In this document: piece after piece, positions 38,137 to 51,150 of the stretch | Layout of the letters: the number at the start of each line of letters is the position of its first letter | Numbering within the stretch: position 1 is the first letter of the stretch | Assembly: GCF_035582795.1 (NCBI RefSeq) | Contig: NC_134367.1 | Coordinates: forward strand, 111,462,062-111,526,061 | DNA: 64,000 nucleotides | From: Mycteria americana | Taxonomy: Eukaryota > Chordata > Aves > Ciconiiformes > Ciconiidae | Direction: 5' to 3' | Notes under the pieces: model-generated | What the model was told of the DNA's origin: nothing | The model's database searches: none | Seen by the model: the letters and a program-made list of their open reading frames with translations, nothing else | Made by a program: the position numbers and the translations under genes

Positions 38137-41100
38137 CTTGGTAATATATATACCACTTCAAGTTGAATAAGCAGGCTGTTTCTGGCATTTCCTAACTTTT
38201 TTGTAATTTTAATAACATTCTTTTAACACGGACTTATTCTCCCCAAAGCCTACAGTAAACAGATGGTCAGAGGTCCTGTAAATTTGCTTTCTGAACCAGT
38301 GTGGGCTAAAACAGGTCTTTTTTCTTCTAATTCCTATGACTGTTCAGTACATAAAAATGTGCATACATGCACCAAATCCACCAGGGATTGTGGGAACAGA
38401 TGCCCAGCCTATTCTGTGACCTCAAAGAACACCATGATAACCTCGATGAACGTAGTCAAAAACCATCCAGGTCACTGCTGTTGCTCCTTGTTACATCTCC
38501 ACCGGTGAAATATTAGTGAGGCGTTTGGGACAACTGCTACTCAAAAGGAGCCACACTGGCAGAACAGAGGCAGGAGATGATGAATTGAACATTAAGGAGT
38601 TTCAAGGAGCTGCAGGCAATTATTAAAGGCTTTCCACAGTACCAATTTTATTCTGTTTATACACAACTGTAATCAGGTTATCGGTTATCTGAAATGCTGC
38701 TATGCATAACATCAGTGCACACCAGAATCAATCACCCTCAGCGTTTCTCTGCTGGCTGTGATTTAAAGCGCAGCCTGAAAGGCCATGGCCACATTTTCAT
38801 TCCCCTTTAAAGTACACTGGTTTTTAAAAGAATTAATAGAATTGTCAGCCTAAAATAACCTAAGCTTCCTTGACAAGAAAAAGTTATTTAATTAGCAACC
38901 ATGACAATAAATAACTAAATAACTAAAAGGTAAAGCTAATAAATAGTTGATAGTTACCATGCATGTGAAGGGTATAAAAAGAGACTGAGAGGTACAAATA
39001 TTTTTCTGTAGAGGTGAATGACAAAGACAAACCTAAAATTATGCCAAAAAGTGACCTGGGTGAGGATAACAGACAGGGCTGGGCAGCAGCGCCTTGTGCC
39101 CAGGGCCGGGAGGCAGCAGGGCAGCTCCATCAGGTCAGGGATGCCGGGACTCCCCGGCTCCTCTGGCAACCTGTGATTTCTGCTCGTGGGCGAGGGGCTT
39201 GTGCTCCCACGGGCACCCCTGGAGAGCAGCGGCATGCCGTGAGGGGCTGCCCCGCGGGGACGGGGCAGGAGGCACCTGCACTGGGGAGCGGTGTGATGGA
39301 GAGGGCTGCGGAGGTAACCAGAGGCGTTGGTGGCTGTGATCTTCACATTGAAGAGGGGACTTGGGTGCTCTGGAGAGGAAATTTTGGAGGGGAGAAGGTG
39401 GTGAAGGATCCCCGCTGGTAGGACGGGGACAGGACAGCCAGTTGGGGGCTAAGAAGCTGCAAGGAAAACTCTGTCTTGTGAAATACACTGAAGATGGGAA
39501 TATGAAGCCTGACCCCGCTTGCAGGGTACTTGCACGTGGAGGTGCTGCCGTGTGCGGCTGATACCTGGCCACGTCAGCAGGCAGGTGAGGAGGGGACCCA
39601 TGTCCTACGGAGAAGGTGTTCTGCGTGACAGAGCTGGAACAACATATTTGGGGTGAAGGATATGCCAGACCTGAGAGGAGTAGGCGTGAGGTTTTTTTCT
39701 CAGAAACCTCAAGTGTTACCACCTTGACAGGGGTCTAAGGCATTAGGGGTACCCCCCTAAAGTCCCCCAGGAAAGGGGAGAGGAATAACCTCCTCGAAAC
39801 CTGGCTGCTCGTGTACGTTGACCTTCTTCTCCTCGCAGCAGGTTTCCCAAGTGTGTTTTTCTACGCTGACATCTTCTAGTTGAGCTTTCCAAGAAAGATC
39901 TTCAATTTTTAGTGAGTACTCACAGCAGGCACATTTATCAGCTCAAGTGGCCCAACTTTTGTAAATTTGAGTGATAAATGACCCTTAAAAAGAGAAACGC
40001 TGGGGCTTCAGCTTCCCCAGCAGCAGCAGTACTCTTGCTCTAGTCATTTACCAGAAGTAGGCAAGCTTTTTTTCTGAGCTGTACTGCATGTTGCCCTTTC
40101 TGCGTACAGCGTGAGAAGAAAGTGCATACCAAAGACTAACCCCAAAACCCCACCCTTGCTCACTACTAAATGCCATTATTGTAAACACGTAGCCCAATAA
40201 ATACAGAAGGAGGCTGATCATCTCGTCTGGCCAAGCTGCTTTGGCGCAGAACCAAGACAAGGAAGAAGCAGAAGTGTCTCTAAATCAGTTTTACAGTTCC
40301 CTGGCTGGGGCTGGCTGCTCCTCCATGCACCCTGTACAAGCAATCGGGGACTGACTTGTGCCAAGCCACCAGCCTTGCCAGCTAAGCAGCAGCTCTGGCC
40401 CGAGGTCTTGCTAAGCAGCCCCCCTGAAGAAGGAACACGTGGGGAGGGTCACGGGCTTGAGGCTGGAAATCTTTGGCAAGCTTATGTTTGGGTTTTCTGG
40501 TTAATCCTATTGCATCAGGACACAATCAGTGTCCTGCACCAGGATCAGTCCCTCTAACGAGGGACAGGGGCCCTCTCCTAAAAGGAGGCAATGGAGAATG
40601 AAATTCAGAGAAATATGAAAATCAGAGGAGTATGAATTCAAACTGCACACAGAAAAAGAAAGTCAGGGCCTACAAGCTGGCATTCTTCTTGCTGACTCTC
40701 AACTGTACAGGGATGGAGGTGCCCTGCGACGTGACAGTCTTCCTTAACTTCTCCATTAACATATTGTTCATAAATAAACTTTCTTCCAGTGCTTCAGGTT
40801 TTATTGCTCTGACAAATAATATAATCTTCTTCTCTGCGAAACTCTTGGGGCCAGACTCTGGTTTACAGTCATAACAATCACGACCGAAACTATTTTCTTC
40901 ATTCTTCATGCTACCTTTCTTGGGCAAATCTTAAGCAAACGATACTAAACCCCTTCTTGTTTTGTCAGTTACTCTGCCCCTTGGCACAGCTGGGGTGCTC
41001 TAAGAGCTTGTTAAAACAGAAAGAGTATGAGTTAGTGTTGGCTGAATTAGTGCTAAACCACCTCGCAAAGGAAAACTTCCAGAAAAAGGGCACTCTTTCT

Positions 41101-44100
41101 TTTGGTTGCAGCCTATCTCCTTGGGAATTGACCTAAGCTAGTCCAGAGCTGCTTCTCGTGGCTGTCTCCACACCTGATGATCAGAGAGTCCTATCTTTGG
41201 TTTGTTTTCTTTCCTTATCCTAACAGCTGGGTGAAAAAAATTTTGCTATACTCTCTTTTGAAATGGTGGTGGTGTTAATAATGGAAAAACATAGCCCACA
41301 GGCTTCTCGGTTGTTTAAGTTATATTACTGTGGAAAAATACTTCCTTGCACTAGAGGCTAATAATGGTCTTCAAAATCCTGCCGTAACAGCCGTCAGAAC
41401 TGTATCAAACCCTTGCTCACATTTGAGGTTGTGTGCAGAAGCAACCTGCCTTGGCTTACCGCACTGCCGAACCTCAGCTAAAACACTGAGGTTTCTGAGA
41501 CACTATCGGACAGAGGAAACTTCTCTGAATTTAGAGTAACTATTCTCAAAAATCTGCAGAAAACAAAAGCATGATAACCAAGAAATACACAAAGTCTGTC
41601 TCAGTAACCAGGGTTATACATGAAGGCATAGCTCACGGACCCCAAGAGTGGCCTTCTCTCTCTTGAGATGTGTCCAGTATCTGAAGCCATACGCCTGCCA
41701 CCTTCCACAGCCACCTTCTCAGACCTTCCTACAGTCTTCATGTAGCTGATGATATGATTCCAGGTGAACTTTGTTTCAAAAGTCGATTTGTCTTGCAGTC
41801 TTCATTTTTCATCCTTTAAAGCTGCTTCCACTCTTATGTTCCTCTGTTTTTGAGAATGTTTTTTGTGTGGATAATTGTGTATCCAAGCAACACCCTAACA
41901 AGAAAAAGCTTATGCCCTGTCATTTCAAATGGAGTCTTTCAGACATTAGCATTCACACCTGCTTTTGCTGTTTACCGAAACCTGCAGTCACATTTCACAT
42001 GCCTGAGTAGACCCAAGGTTGTGCAAAATTTTTCTTCTGAACTGCAAGGAAAAAAGAATAATGGCATCCAAATTTTGTTATATTCTTGAGACATTATGGG
42101 CTTCAAAAGAGTACTTGCACGTGTACTGCCACTCCAGTGCCAGTACATCTCACGATACTTCTCCTTTCGGGCTAAGAAATAGCATTATCTGAATTTCACA
42201 AGTGATCTTGGGTGTACGTCATATTTCCCCATGTGCGAAGTCTGATAAAACAAGATGTCACCCCTGGCTTTCTAAGCCTTACAGATGGGAAGGGCTGTCA
42301 AATGGTTAAATCACTGGCTTATCTTTTGACTGGATAAAACAATAGACTTGCAGCATTTTTTTCTGCCATTGGTGTTTGTGCGGGTATTCAGAGAACATCT
42401 ATTTCTTGGTAGCTGTCTCAGCAATTCTGCTTTACAAAGAGTCAGCCTACAAAGATGGACCTGTAGGACAAAAAGGACCTAAACATATAAAGCAAAATCT
42501 TTTACACTGTTTGGCCATTTTTTCCTGAATTTCTGTGCAAACTTCTACAGTTATGATTTAATGAAAAAAACCTGACCAATCTACCTCAACTTTTTAATGG
42601 TTTAAATACGCCTTCCTGAGTCCCTTATTTCAGAAAGTTGCACCTGAAAGAAAAGAAGCAAATTCTTAAGTATCTTTTAGCTCAGGCAGCTCTTCTAATT
42701 CATTCATGAAGGCACAAAGACCCAATTTTAAGTAACTGTAATAGAAATATAGGGTAACAGGACTGCTGACTAACCAGTTATTTCTCATTTTCTATTTCTG
42801 CATTTAATGCTTCCTTCCTTAGTACGCATTTCCCTTGACTACTTTTAAATTTAATGATACTGAACAACTTTGACACTTTATCAAGATCATTTTGAGCTTT
42901 TGATTTTACCTGAGATTTTCCTGGCGCTCGCAGCTCTGCCAGTAGCAGTTTTTGTAAATGAACAAACCCTTTTATCCCAGAAGTTTTTCCCCCACTCTCC
43001 ATTAAAATCACCATTTGGATTGAAGATCTTTACACCGCAGTCATTTCCATCATCAAAGGCTTACAGTAGACTCGAGTCCATACACGATGAGCACGAGTGA
43101 CACTGTATTTTTTATTTATCCTCATGAGATAAATATATTGCTTGCACAATACTCGGTCTGAGCAAAGAGATGACAGAATATTCAATAATGAATAACCAAA
43201 AGGATTCTCTCCCGTTTTCTTTGAATTGAAATTTACTGAATTAGTTTCTCATCTAGTTCTCACGTGGGCAAATTTCTCCTAATGGCTCTTTCTGCCTTGA
43301 TTAAATTTGCTTGCCTAAGACTTGAGAATGAATGCGAACATTTGGCCCATCATTTCTAAGGGGGAAGACGCTGCAGTGCTACAAGCTCAGAAAGTTTAAA
43401 GTTCATTGAGGAATCACTGTGGGGTTATATTTGTTATCAAGGTGTTATCACCTTTTTCATCAATGAGTAAGGAGCACTTACTATGGATTTTTAAACACGA
43501 GCAATAGCAGTGCCTCACCCACGTAAGTAATCCCATACGTTAACATCAAGCCATTCAATTTCTTATCTTATTGCACTCCAAAGCTTTAATTACTTGAAAA
43601 GGCTGCTAATGCTTTGCCTCATCTCATGCAATTAGATTTAATTTTCTTTCTGCTTCTCTTGGTTTGATTCAAGAGAGATTGCACTGAAACCTTCCGATGT
43701 CTATAGCTAGGTGTGCCGCCCATAGCCGTCAACAGACGCGCTGAGCTCAGAGGTGTATTACTTAACAGGAATGTCATGCGCCAGTAAGTGCTGGCAACGT
43801 CAGACCTACATTTGTTTTATAAACCTAGCGTGCCAATACAATGAGTAAGGTGGGATTTCCTAAAGCTCTGTAGACTGGTCTATTATTGACTTCAGCAGAA
43901 GCAGGCTATTGAGGAGATGTAAAATTAAACATATTTGATTTGTCTGGATTGCTATGCAATTGCCCCTTAGGTTATAATTCTGTTTGCTACTTAAGTGTTC
44001 CTATTCACAAAAGGTTTTATTATCACTTCTAAGATTTATTGTGCTCAGGAGGACTTTCACATTTCAAACGTTCACCAGCATGAACCCTGATCTTTGTCCT

Positions 44101-47040
44101 TACCTACTTTCTCCCAAAATGCACTCAGATAGGCACTTGGTGCTCACACACTATGAAAACTGTCTCTTTTGATAAAGGTAAGCAAGGCTCATATGGATCA
44201 TGGGTACAGGCTATGTTTCCAATAATATCAGGCTGTCTCATACTAAAAATTGCAGATGAAATGTTTTCTGTTGCTCTCAGCCTGATACTACTACAGCAAG
44301 AAGTAAAATTCTCATTGACTTCAATAGCTGCAAAGATAAGGTAATACTGCATTCATTAAAATGAAGAAATAACATCGTATTTTCCAGCACAACACCAGGA
44401 GTGGATATTGTTACATGAAGTTAATTGCCAACAAATCTATCCTACAATTGTTTTCCTCTTCTCTCCACGATGAAGAGCCATTAAAGGTTGCAGAAATGCA
44501 AGACAGTGTGCTTGCAAAGATGACCCATCAGTAAAAGTGAGAAAAAATTATGAAGTGTATATGGCCTGTGTCAAACCGAGGACAATCGGAGAAGGGAGAA
44601 AGGTTTAGACTGAAAAAAGAAATGAGGGTCAATAGCAGGATTAACACTAGAGAAGAGGGACGGGTGTGATTAGGAGCAGAAAGAAACTGTAAAGCTTTAC
44701 TTTTGACTTCTTTGGTAGTTATTAACTTGAAAGACTGCAAAGACGTGAAACATATTCCAAATTTAATCAAGCAAACAAATCATCAGTACAGGCGGGCATG
44801 CTAACTGGGAGGGAGGCAGCAGAAATTAAGAGTGCCTGGGAAAGGCAGGTGACGGGGGAGCGTTAGATAGGCTGTAAGAGAAGGAAAGGGGAATAGCCGC
44901 AGGAGAACAAAGGGGGACGGCAGAGGCTAGGGACTGCCCGGGCTCCACGGGAACACAGCCCGCGGGGTTTCAGGCAGGATTTGGAATTACGAGCCCACAG
45001 CAAACAGGGCAGCTGATAAACCCAGTAATTATGATCCCTCACTGCTATTACAGGGGTGATAACTGGATGACGGGGAGTTTGCTTAGTAATACAGACCAAC
45101 TGGCTGGAGCCACGCGTGTCACCTCTGCGGACGGAGAGCTGTCAAAGTGGTATTTCGGCCCACCAATGTTTGGTTTGCAATCTCATCTCCAGGCTCCTGT
45201 AAATGCATAGGGAACCAAATACCACAGCTATTTGCTGCCCAGCAGGAATATCACTGAAGACCAAACTGAATGTCGTGCTAAGCGGGAGGTACGTACCCAC
45301 TAAGTAGACATTGGTCCTTCAATTACCCGAGCTAGAGGGACCCTGAAGGCTGCAAAAATGGAGAATCCTTGATTACAAGCTCCAGTCTGTCTTTGTTTCA
45401 AACCTGAACCAGCACACAGTAAGGGAATATAAAACTTCCCCTCACTTCTGAGATGCAGGACCGTATCTCACATGAGGCCAGGCAAATTCTTTATTCCCTG
45501 ATGTTATAGACGGGTTTTGTTTTTCGGGTGACTGCTCTGAGATGCTGTGGTGCTCCACATTCAGTTCGGAGACCCCAGGTTTCAGTGCTCCAGCTGAGCA
45601 CCCCAAAGTCCAGACCCACAGTGAAAAGAAGTGCAATTTGGTCGTCCCCCGGCTTAACGTCTCCAGCCGTAAAACAACAAATAGATCTCCATTACACTGA
45701 TGTTAGTGTTTTGAAACATAGGGTTTCATAGATAGGGTTTAATATTTAAGAACCCTCTGAATCTCTTAGACTAAGTAATCTGAGCTGATGTGCTCTGTAG
45801 AAATCACTCAATTTAGATGACTGAAGCACAGTAATAGCTTCACTTTCTGGGTCTGGCATAACCCTACAGGGGCAGGTAAACCCTAAGCAGTACTGAGACT
45901 GATTAAAATAACATTTTCAGAAAACTTTTTTTCTTGTAAAAAGGGCTTTATTTAAAGTACTGGGGTTCCCCTCTCCTGCCTTCTAGAATAAAAACCCAAC
46001 AAATTTAGGATCAAAATTACTTCACCATGACCCTTCAGTGGGGACACCTCAAGTCACTCGCGTAATTACATGGATGTACTCCAAGTAAAGCTTCCTGCTG
46101 TTGCTCTCAACTACAAGAAGGCAAGCTGTGATTTAGATTACTTCCCTGCTCACAGCACCCAACCTATGCCCACACATTTAGGAAATTCCCATCAGTGGGA
46201 CCCAAAGAAGTTAATACTCCCATGAAGCTACAGCAAGTAGAAAACATTGCTATGGTGCCAGGTCCTTATCTGAGGAAAATCACCGTAGGATCACTTCTCT
46301 CCACAGAAATATGCTGACCATCGACTTGCTGACCTCTGAGCCTTTTGCTCTCCATTCTTTATCGAGACTACCAGGGTGAGAAAATAATTTTCAGATATCC
46401 ACCGGCACATTGATCAAAACATCGCACGCACCTAAGGAACCAGATCTGGCCGCAGCAGACCAAGCTGAAACACACTCTCATGCTGGCTGCAGACTGCATA
46501 TAGGCTGGCAAAGACAAATAACCTGATGCTGCAGCTTAATAATACCGCTTGCTCTCCCAACTGCTTTCTCTTTTGGTTTTTGTTTGGGTTTTTTTTTGAC
46601 TTCAAGAAGGTCAACTCTGGAGGCAACTGCCCCCTAATTTGAACCCTCTGCAAAGGCTGCCTCTGCACAAGCCTCAGAGAATTGCAGAGCCCTGAGAAAA
46701 CATAACACCGATGCTGATCAGGTGCACGCTCTGGTTTGACTGTCACCTTTTGCGTTGGCCGTATAGACAGTGAAATTGCGTTCATGGAGAGCAAAGAGCC
46801 AGAACCTTCCCCAGCTGCACCTCAAATTCATATGCTGAAATATATCAATGAAGAAGACAGGGCAAATATATTTTCCCCTTAAAGCCTTCAGACCAACTCA
46901 GTTATCTGTGGAATTTCTTGCCAAATTACTATGTGAAGTGCCTGCTCTTGGGCAGGCTCACTCCCTGGCTCCCCGCAGTACAGTCCAACATCTGACCATG
47001 CACTTGCTGAGCTGTCTGACTGCCTTTTGCACATCACTTC

Positions 47041-48024
47041 ATAGAATCATAGAATCATTCCGGTTGGAAAAGACCTTTAAGATCACCAAGTCCAACCGTT
47101 AACCTAGCACTGCCCAGTCCACCACTAAACCATGTCCGTAAGCACCACACCTGCACACCTTTTAAATACCTCCAGGGATGCTGACTCAACCACTTCCCTG
47201 GGCAGCCTGTTCCAATGCTTGACAACCCTTTCGATGAAGAACTTTTTCCTGATATCCAATCTAAACCTCCCCTGGTGCAACTTGAGGCCATTTCCTCTTG
47301 TCCTATCGTTTGTTACCTGGAAGAAGAGACTGAGACCCACATTGCTACAGCCTCCTTCCAGGTAGTTGTAGAGAGCGATAAGGTCTCCCCTCAGCCTCCT
47401 TTTCTCCAGGCTAAACAACCCCAGTTCCCTCAGCCGCTCCTCATCAGACTTGTGCTCCAGACCCTTCACCAGCTTCGTTGCCCTTCTCTGGACACGCTCC
47501 AGCACCTCAATGTCTCTCTTGTAGTGAGGGGCCCAAAACTGAACACAGTATTCGAGGTGCGGCCTCACCAGTGCCGAGTACAGGGGGACAATCTCTTTCC
47601 TAGTCCTGCTGGCCACGCTATTTCTCATACAAGCCAGGACGCTAGTGGCCTTCTTGGCCACCTGGGCACACTGCTGGCTCATATTCAGGCAGCTGTCAAC
47701 CAACACCCCCAGGTCCTTTTCCGCTGGGCAGCTTTCCAGACACTCTTCCCCAAGCCTGTAGCGTTGCATGGGGTTGCTGTGACCCAAGTGCAGGACCCAG
47801 CACTTGGCCTTGTTGAACCCCATACAATTGGCCTCGGCCCATCGATCCAGCCTGTCCAGATCCCTCTGTAGAGCCTTCCTACCCTCAAGCAGATCAACAC
47901 TCCCACCCAACTCGGTGTCATCTGCAAACTTACTGCATCCATCCCCTCATCCAGATCATTGATAAAGATATCAAACAGAACTGGCCCCAATACTGAGCCC
48001 TGGGGAACACCACTTGTGACTTCC
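47041..48024 (-). mobile_element. CR1 LINE, 5'-truncated, with the C-terminal part of the reverse transcriptase ORF
   Basis: About 1 kb of CR1 on the minus strand. Its 3' end at 47041 carries AGAATCAT repeats and the GGTTGGAAAAGACC block. The coding part reads from [16 protein letters not shown] (RT motif with PQG) through INDLDEG, then [18 protein letters not shown] and [20 protein letters not shown], ending with [13 protein letters not shown]. The frame is broken near 47935: the VTSGVPQG part (ending about 47940) and the rest (47125-47910) are in different frames, and the FADD catalytic motif is bridged by this break. It is therefore a dead copy. The 5' limit is approximate. It is antisense to nothing and lies in the sense direction of KCNK12 within its intron. 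Confidence 0.95.
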
Positions 48025-50611
48025 ATTGAATTATCGCCTTCAGCACATCTGGACCTCCAGATTTTCTCAAAAGACTACAACCCAGAGTCAGAGGAGATTT
48101 TAGAAGCGAGTGGTTATGGTGCCTAGGATGTGGGGCACAAGCAGAAATGATGTGCTGGGGATGCTGGGTCCCTACAAAGGACCCAGACAGAAGGGGGTCT
48201 AACCCAGCTGACATCCTAAGCAAGGAGAGCGCAGCTGCCAGGAGCTAGTTAGCTGGTAGAAAATACCAAACATTACGTCTCTCATTATGTGGCCTCTCTT
48301 CATGTGGGTTCAAAGCCCATCGCACCGCAGGGCTGTGACTTATCTCTCTGAGATAACAGCAGAGAAGAGCATGCCCCATCCCTTTGGGTGGAGCTGTCAG
48401 TCCACGGGAATACTGAGTCATTTAACAGGATACCTCAGGCACAAAGAAAGGATGAATAGTCCCGCTCACATCTGTGCCCTAAACACCTGTAACCCTCGCA
48501 CAGCTGTACAGAGGCAAGATCTTTGCATGATTTCTTCCCTTCTCAAAGCACCTATAACCCGCACATGCTCTGTCCCAAAACAAGCCATCCACAGTAAGGG
48601 TACTTTTTAAAAATATCATGGTGAAAAATCACTTTTGCGTATTGGACTACTTCTTTTGACCTCATTTTTAGTGCCTGGTATGGATTTCTATAAAGCAATT
48701 GTATCACTTGATTTTCCAAAGGGTTTTGAAACGTGTACTTACACATAAGAAGCTTAAAATCCAAATTTAGTAATAAGTCGACGTCTCCATATGTTTTAAT
48801 ATATAGGTACCTAAATGTTTATTCTAACATTTAAGAGAGGAAAACAATTGGATACAGAGTCTGGACTCATGGACTGAGTCAGAAATCCAGAGCTTCAGGC
48901 ATCCCGGAGTTGCCTTATGCACTAGGCAGAATGAATCTGTGCTACTAGAATATGGGGAAAGCTCTGACTGATGATGCCGTACTCTGCAACATTTCACCAG
49001 GAAGAAAACTGGGCTGAGTTATGCTTTGCTTTCAGTCTTTAACAACGTGCTGGGAACTATTTGTGATTTGTATTTGGGGTAGGAAGGAAAAAAACTCAAC
49101 TGAAAAACAAAGCCTACTGCCAGTTAGACCAATGAATCAAGAATAAATTTCACCTAGCTGCTCCTTAAAGAAATCAGTACAAAAATAATAATAAATGCCT
49201 ACGAGAAAACACCTTTTGGACTGCAAAATAATGACTGAATAAATGGTGTAGACTGACAGCAAGCAATCAGAAATTAGACCGAAGAATTTTCTTACATGGC
49301 TCTGAAAATCGAGACGTGTCTAATGAAAAATAGACTCAACATTTCATTATTCAACCACAAACAATGCAATAATAAAAAAATGAATGCCCAGAGTGCTATC
49401 AAGAGGGTGTTTTATGGACAGTAAGCTGCTCGCTTTGTGGGCTATTCAGGAAAACGCTTTAAGATTAGACTTAACATTTCATTTCAGCTCTCTCTCCCAT
49501 TTCTTAAAGACCCCACTGACGTGCTTCTCACCCAGAGGGTCTGACTGCGTCCCTGTGTAATTACGGAAGGTGCAGAACTGCAGCCAGGCAAGTACAGGAG
49601 ACAAAGCACCTAACGAAGGGGAGCTGCTTGGCTCCGCAAAGGCCCTGCTCAGGGAGGGTGGATGGAGTTTTCTCCAAGCCCGACTGTGCCTAACCCTTGT
49701 GTTCACAGAAGGATAAAGAATTGGAGTCTCCCTCCCTCTGTTCAGCTTACACAAACCCCAGGAAAACTTGCAGCCCTGTCCCTGGCTGACTGTATTTTGA
49801 TGCCTACATGTGAAGGATTTAACAGTTTTATTAAACCAGTGAGAGCAGAGTGAGGACTTGAAAAGACCCAGTGAGTTTTCTAAGTCGGAATCCTCTACAG
49901 GTAAGAGGCTGAGTAACCTGTGGATGATTTACCCTTGACAGACGCAGCATCTACTCGCTCTTTGTTAAGCAGTGAGTAAGAAAGCTTTCCGATGCGTTGC
50001 TAGGATAGGAGTGTGTTTAGCCGGAGTAATAAAAGTTGCTTTGACACATGTAACTGATGAAGTTGTTGAGGAAGGCAAGCTGTTTTGACTCTGTATGTCT
50101 GGTAGTTCTTGGCGAGGTTGAGTAAAGACAGCATTCTCCTTGTCAATGAACTGTGACATGAAGGCAAGTGAAATTGCTCTGAACCAGGCTAATGTTTAAG
50201 CTGACGGTGGAATCAAAGGTACTCCAGGTAGGTAGGTACAGAAATGAGCTGGCTGGGAGGGAACAAAGGGGCCACAAGAGAATGGCTCTGGAACCGCTCC
50301 CCCAGGTGACATTTTGATGTCTACCGTTTGGTTTCTCCCATGCTGCGACTGTGAGCGAGAAAGCCTTGTGCACGTTTCGTTATGAGGACAGCTTTTGGGT
50401 TTTAGCGGGACAACTAGTTAATTCACTGGGATTTTTTTTTGCTTTTGTTCGGCAATCACAGCTGCCAATAACTGAACACAACTGTGGGGTGGAAGAAACC
50501 TTGCCCACAGAGAAACTGCTGAGCTCACCCAGGGCTTTGCCTCTCCACAAGCTGCAGCAGCTTAAGAGGCGAGCGAGGAGAAGCGCCGAGGTGGGGGCAA
50601 CAGTTCCTCTT

Positions 50612-51150
50612 TGTCCTGGTTTCAGCTGAGATAGAGTTGATTTTCTTTATAGGGGCTGGTATGGGGCTATGTTTTGGATTTGTGCTGAGAACAGTGTTGA
50701 TAATACAGAGATGTTTTAGTTGTTGCTGCACTGGTAAAGGACTTTTGAGCTTCCCATGCTCCGCCAGGTGCACAAGAAGCTGGGAGGGGACACGGCTGAG
50801 ACAGCTGACCCCAACTGACCAAAGGGATGTCCCATACCATATGGGACATGCTCAGTATATAAAGCTGGGGAAGAAGAAGGAAGGGGGGGACATTCGGACT
50901 GATGGCGTTTGTCTTCCCAAGTGACCATTACGTGTGATGGAGCCCTGCTTTCCTGGAGATGGCTGAACACCTGCCTGCCCGTGGGAAGCAGTGAATGAAA
51001 TCCTTGCTTTGCTTTGCTTGCGTGCTTTACTTTATTAAACTGTCTTTATCTCAACCCATGAGTTTTCTTACTTTTACTCTTCCGATTCTCTCCCCCATCC
51101 CATCGAGGGGGAGTGAGCGAGCGGCTGGGTGGGGCTCAGTTGCTGGCTGC
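50612..51150 (+). mobile_element. Solo LTR, copy 4, opposite orientation, 3' end lost
   Basis: Starting TGTCCTGGTTTCAGCTGAG, this LTR lies in plus orientation, antisense to KCNK12. It keeps a TATATAAA box at 50856-50863 and an ATTAAA poly(A) signal at 51034-51039, which give the transcription direction of the whole family. It matches copies 1 and 3 up to GTTGCTGGCTG near 51149, then departs, so about 18 bp of the expected 3' end are missing or replaced. No convincing target-site duplication partner for the 5' flank CTCTT is found. No internal viral gene is present. Confidence 0.9.
50829..50847. repeat. Inverted repeat in LTR copy 4
   Basis: GTCCCATA-CCA-TATGGGAC has perfect 8-bp arms and a 3-bp loop. 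It lies 9 bp upstream of the TATA box. It could be a factor-binding palindrome of the LTR promoter; the other copies retain only imperfect versions. Confidence 0.8.

Noticed and set aside
39014..39722. Overlapping open frames of 135 (+) and 195 (-) codons in a GC-rich patch of the intron
   Set aside because: Both strands are open in the same place and neither translation resembles a known protein; there are no flanking splice signals that make sense.
47215..47871. 218-codon open frame on the plus strand
   Set aside because: It is the antisense of the CR1 reverse transcriptase.
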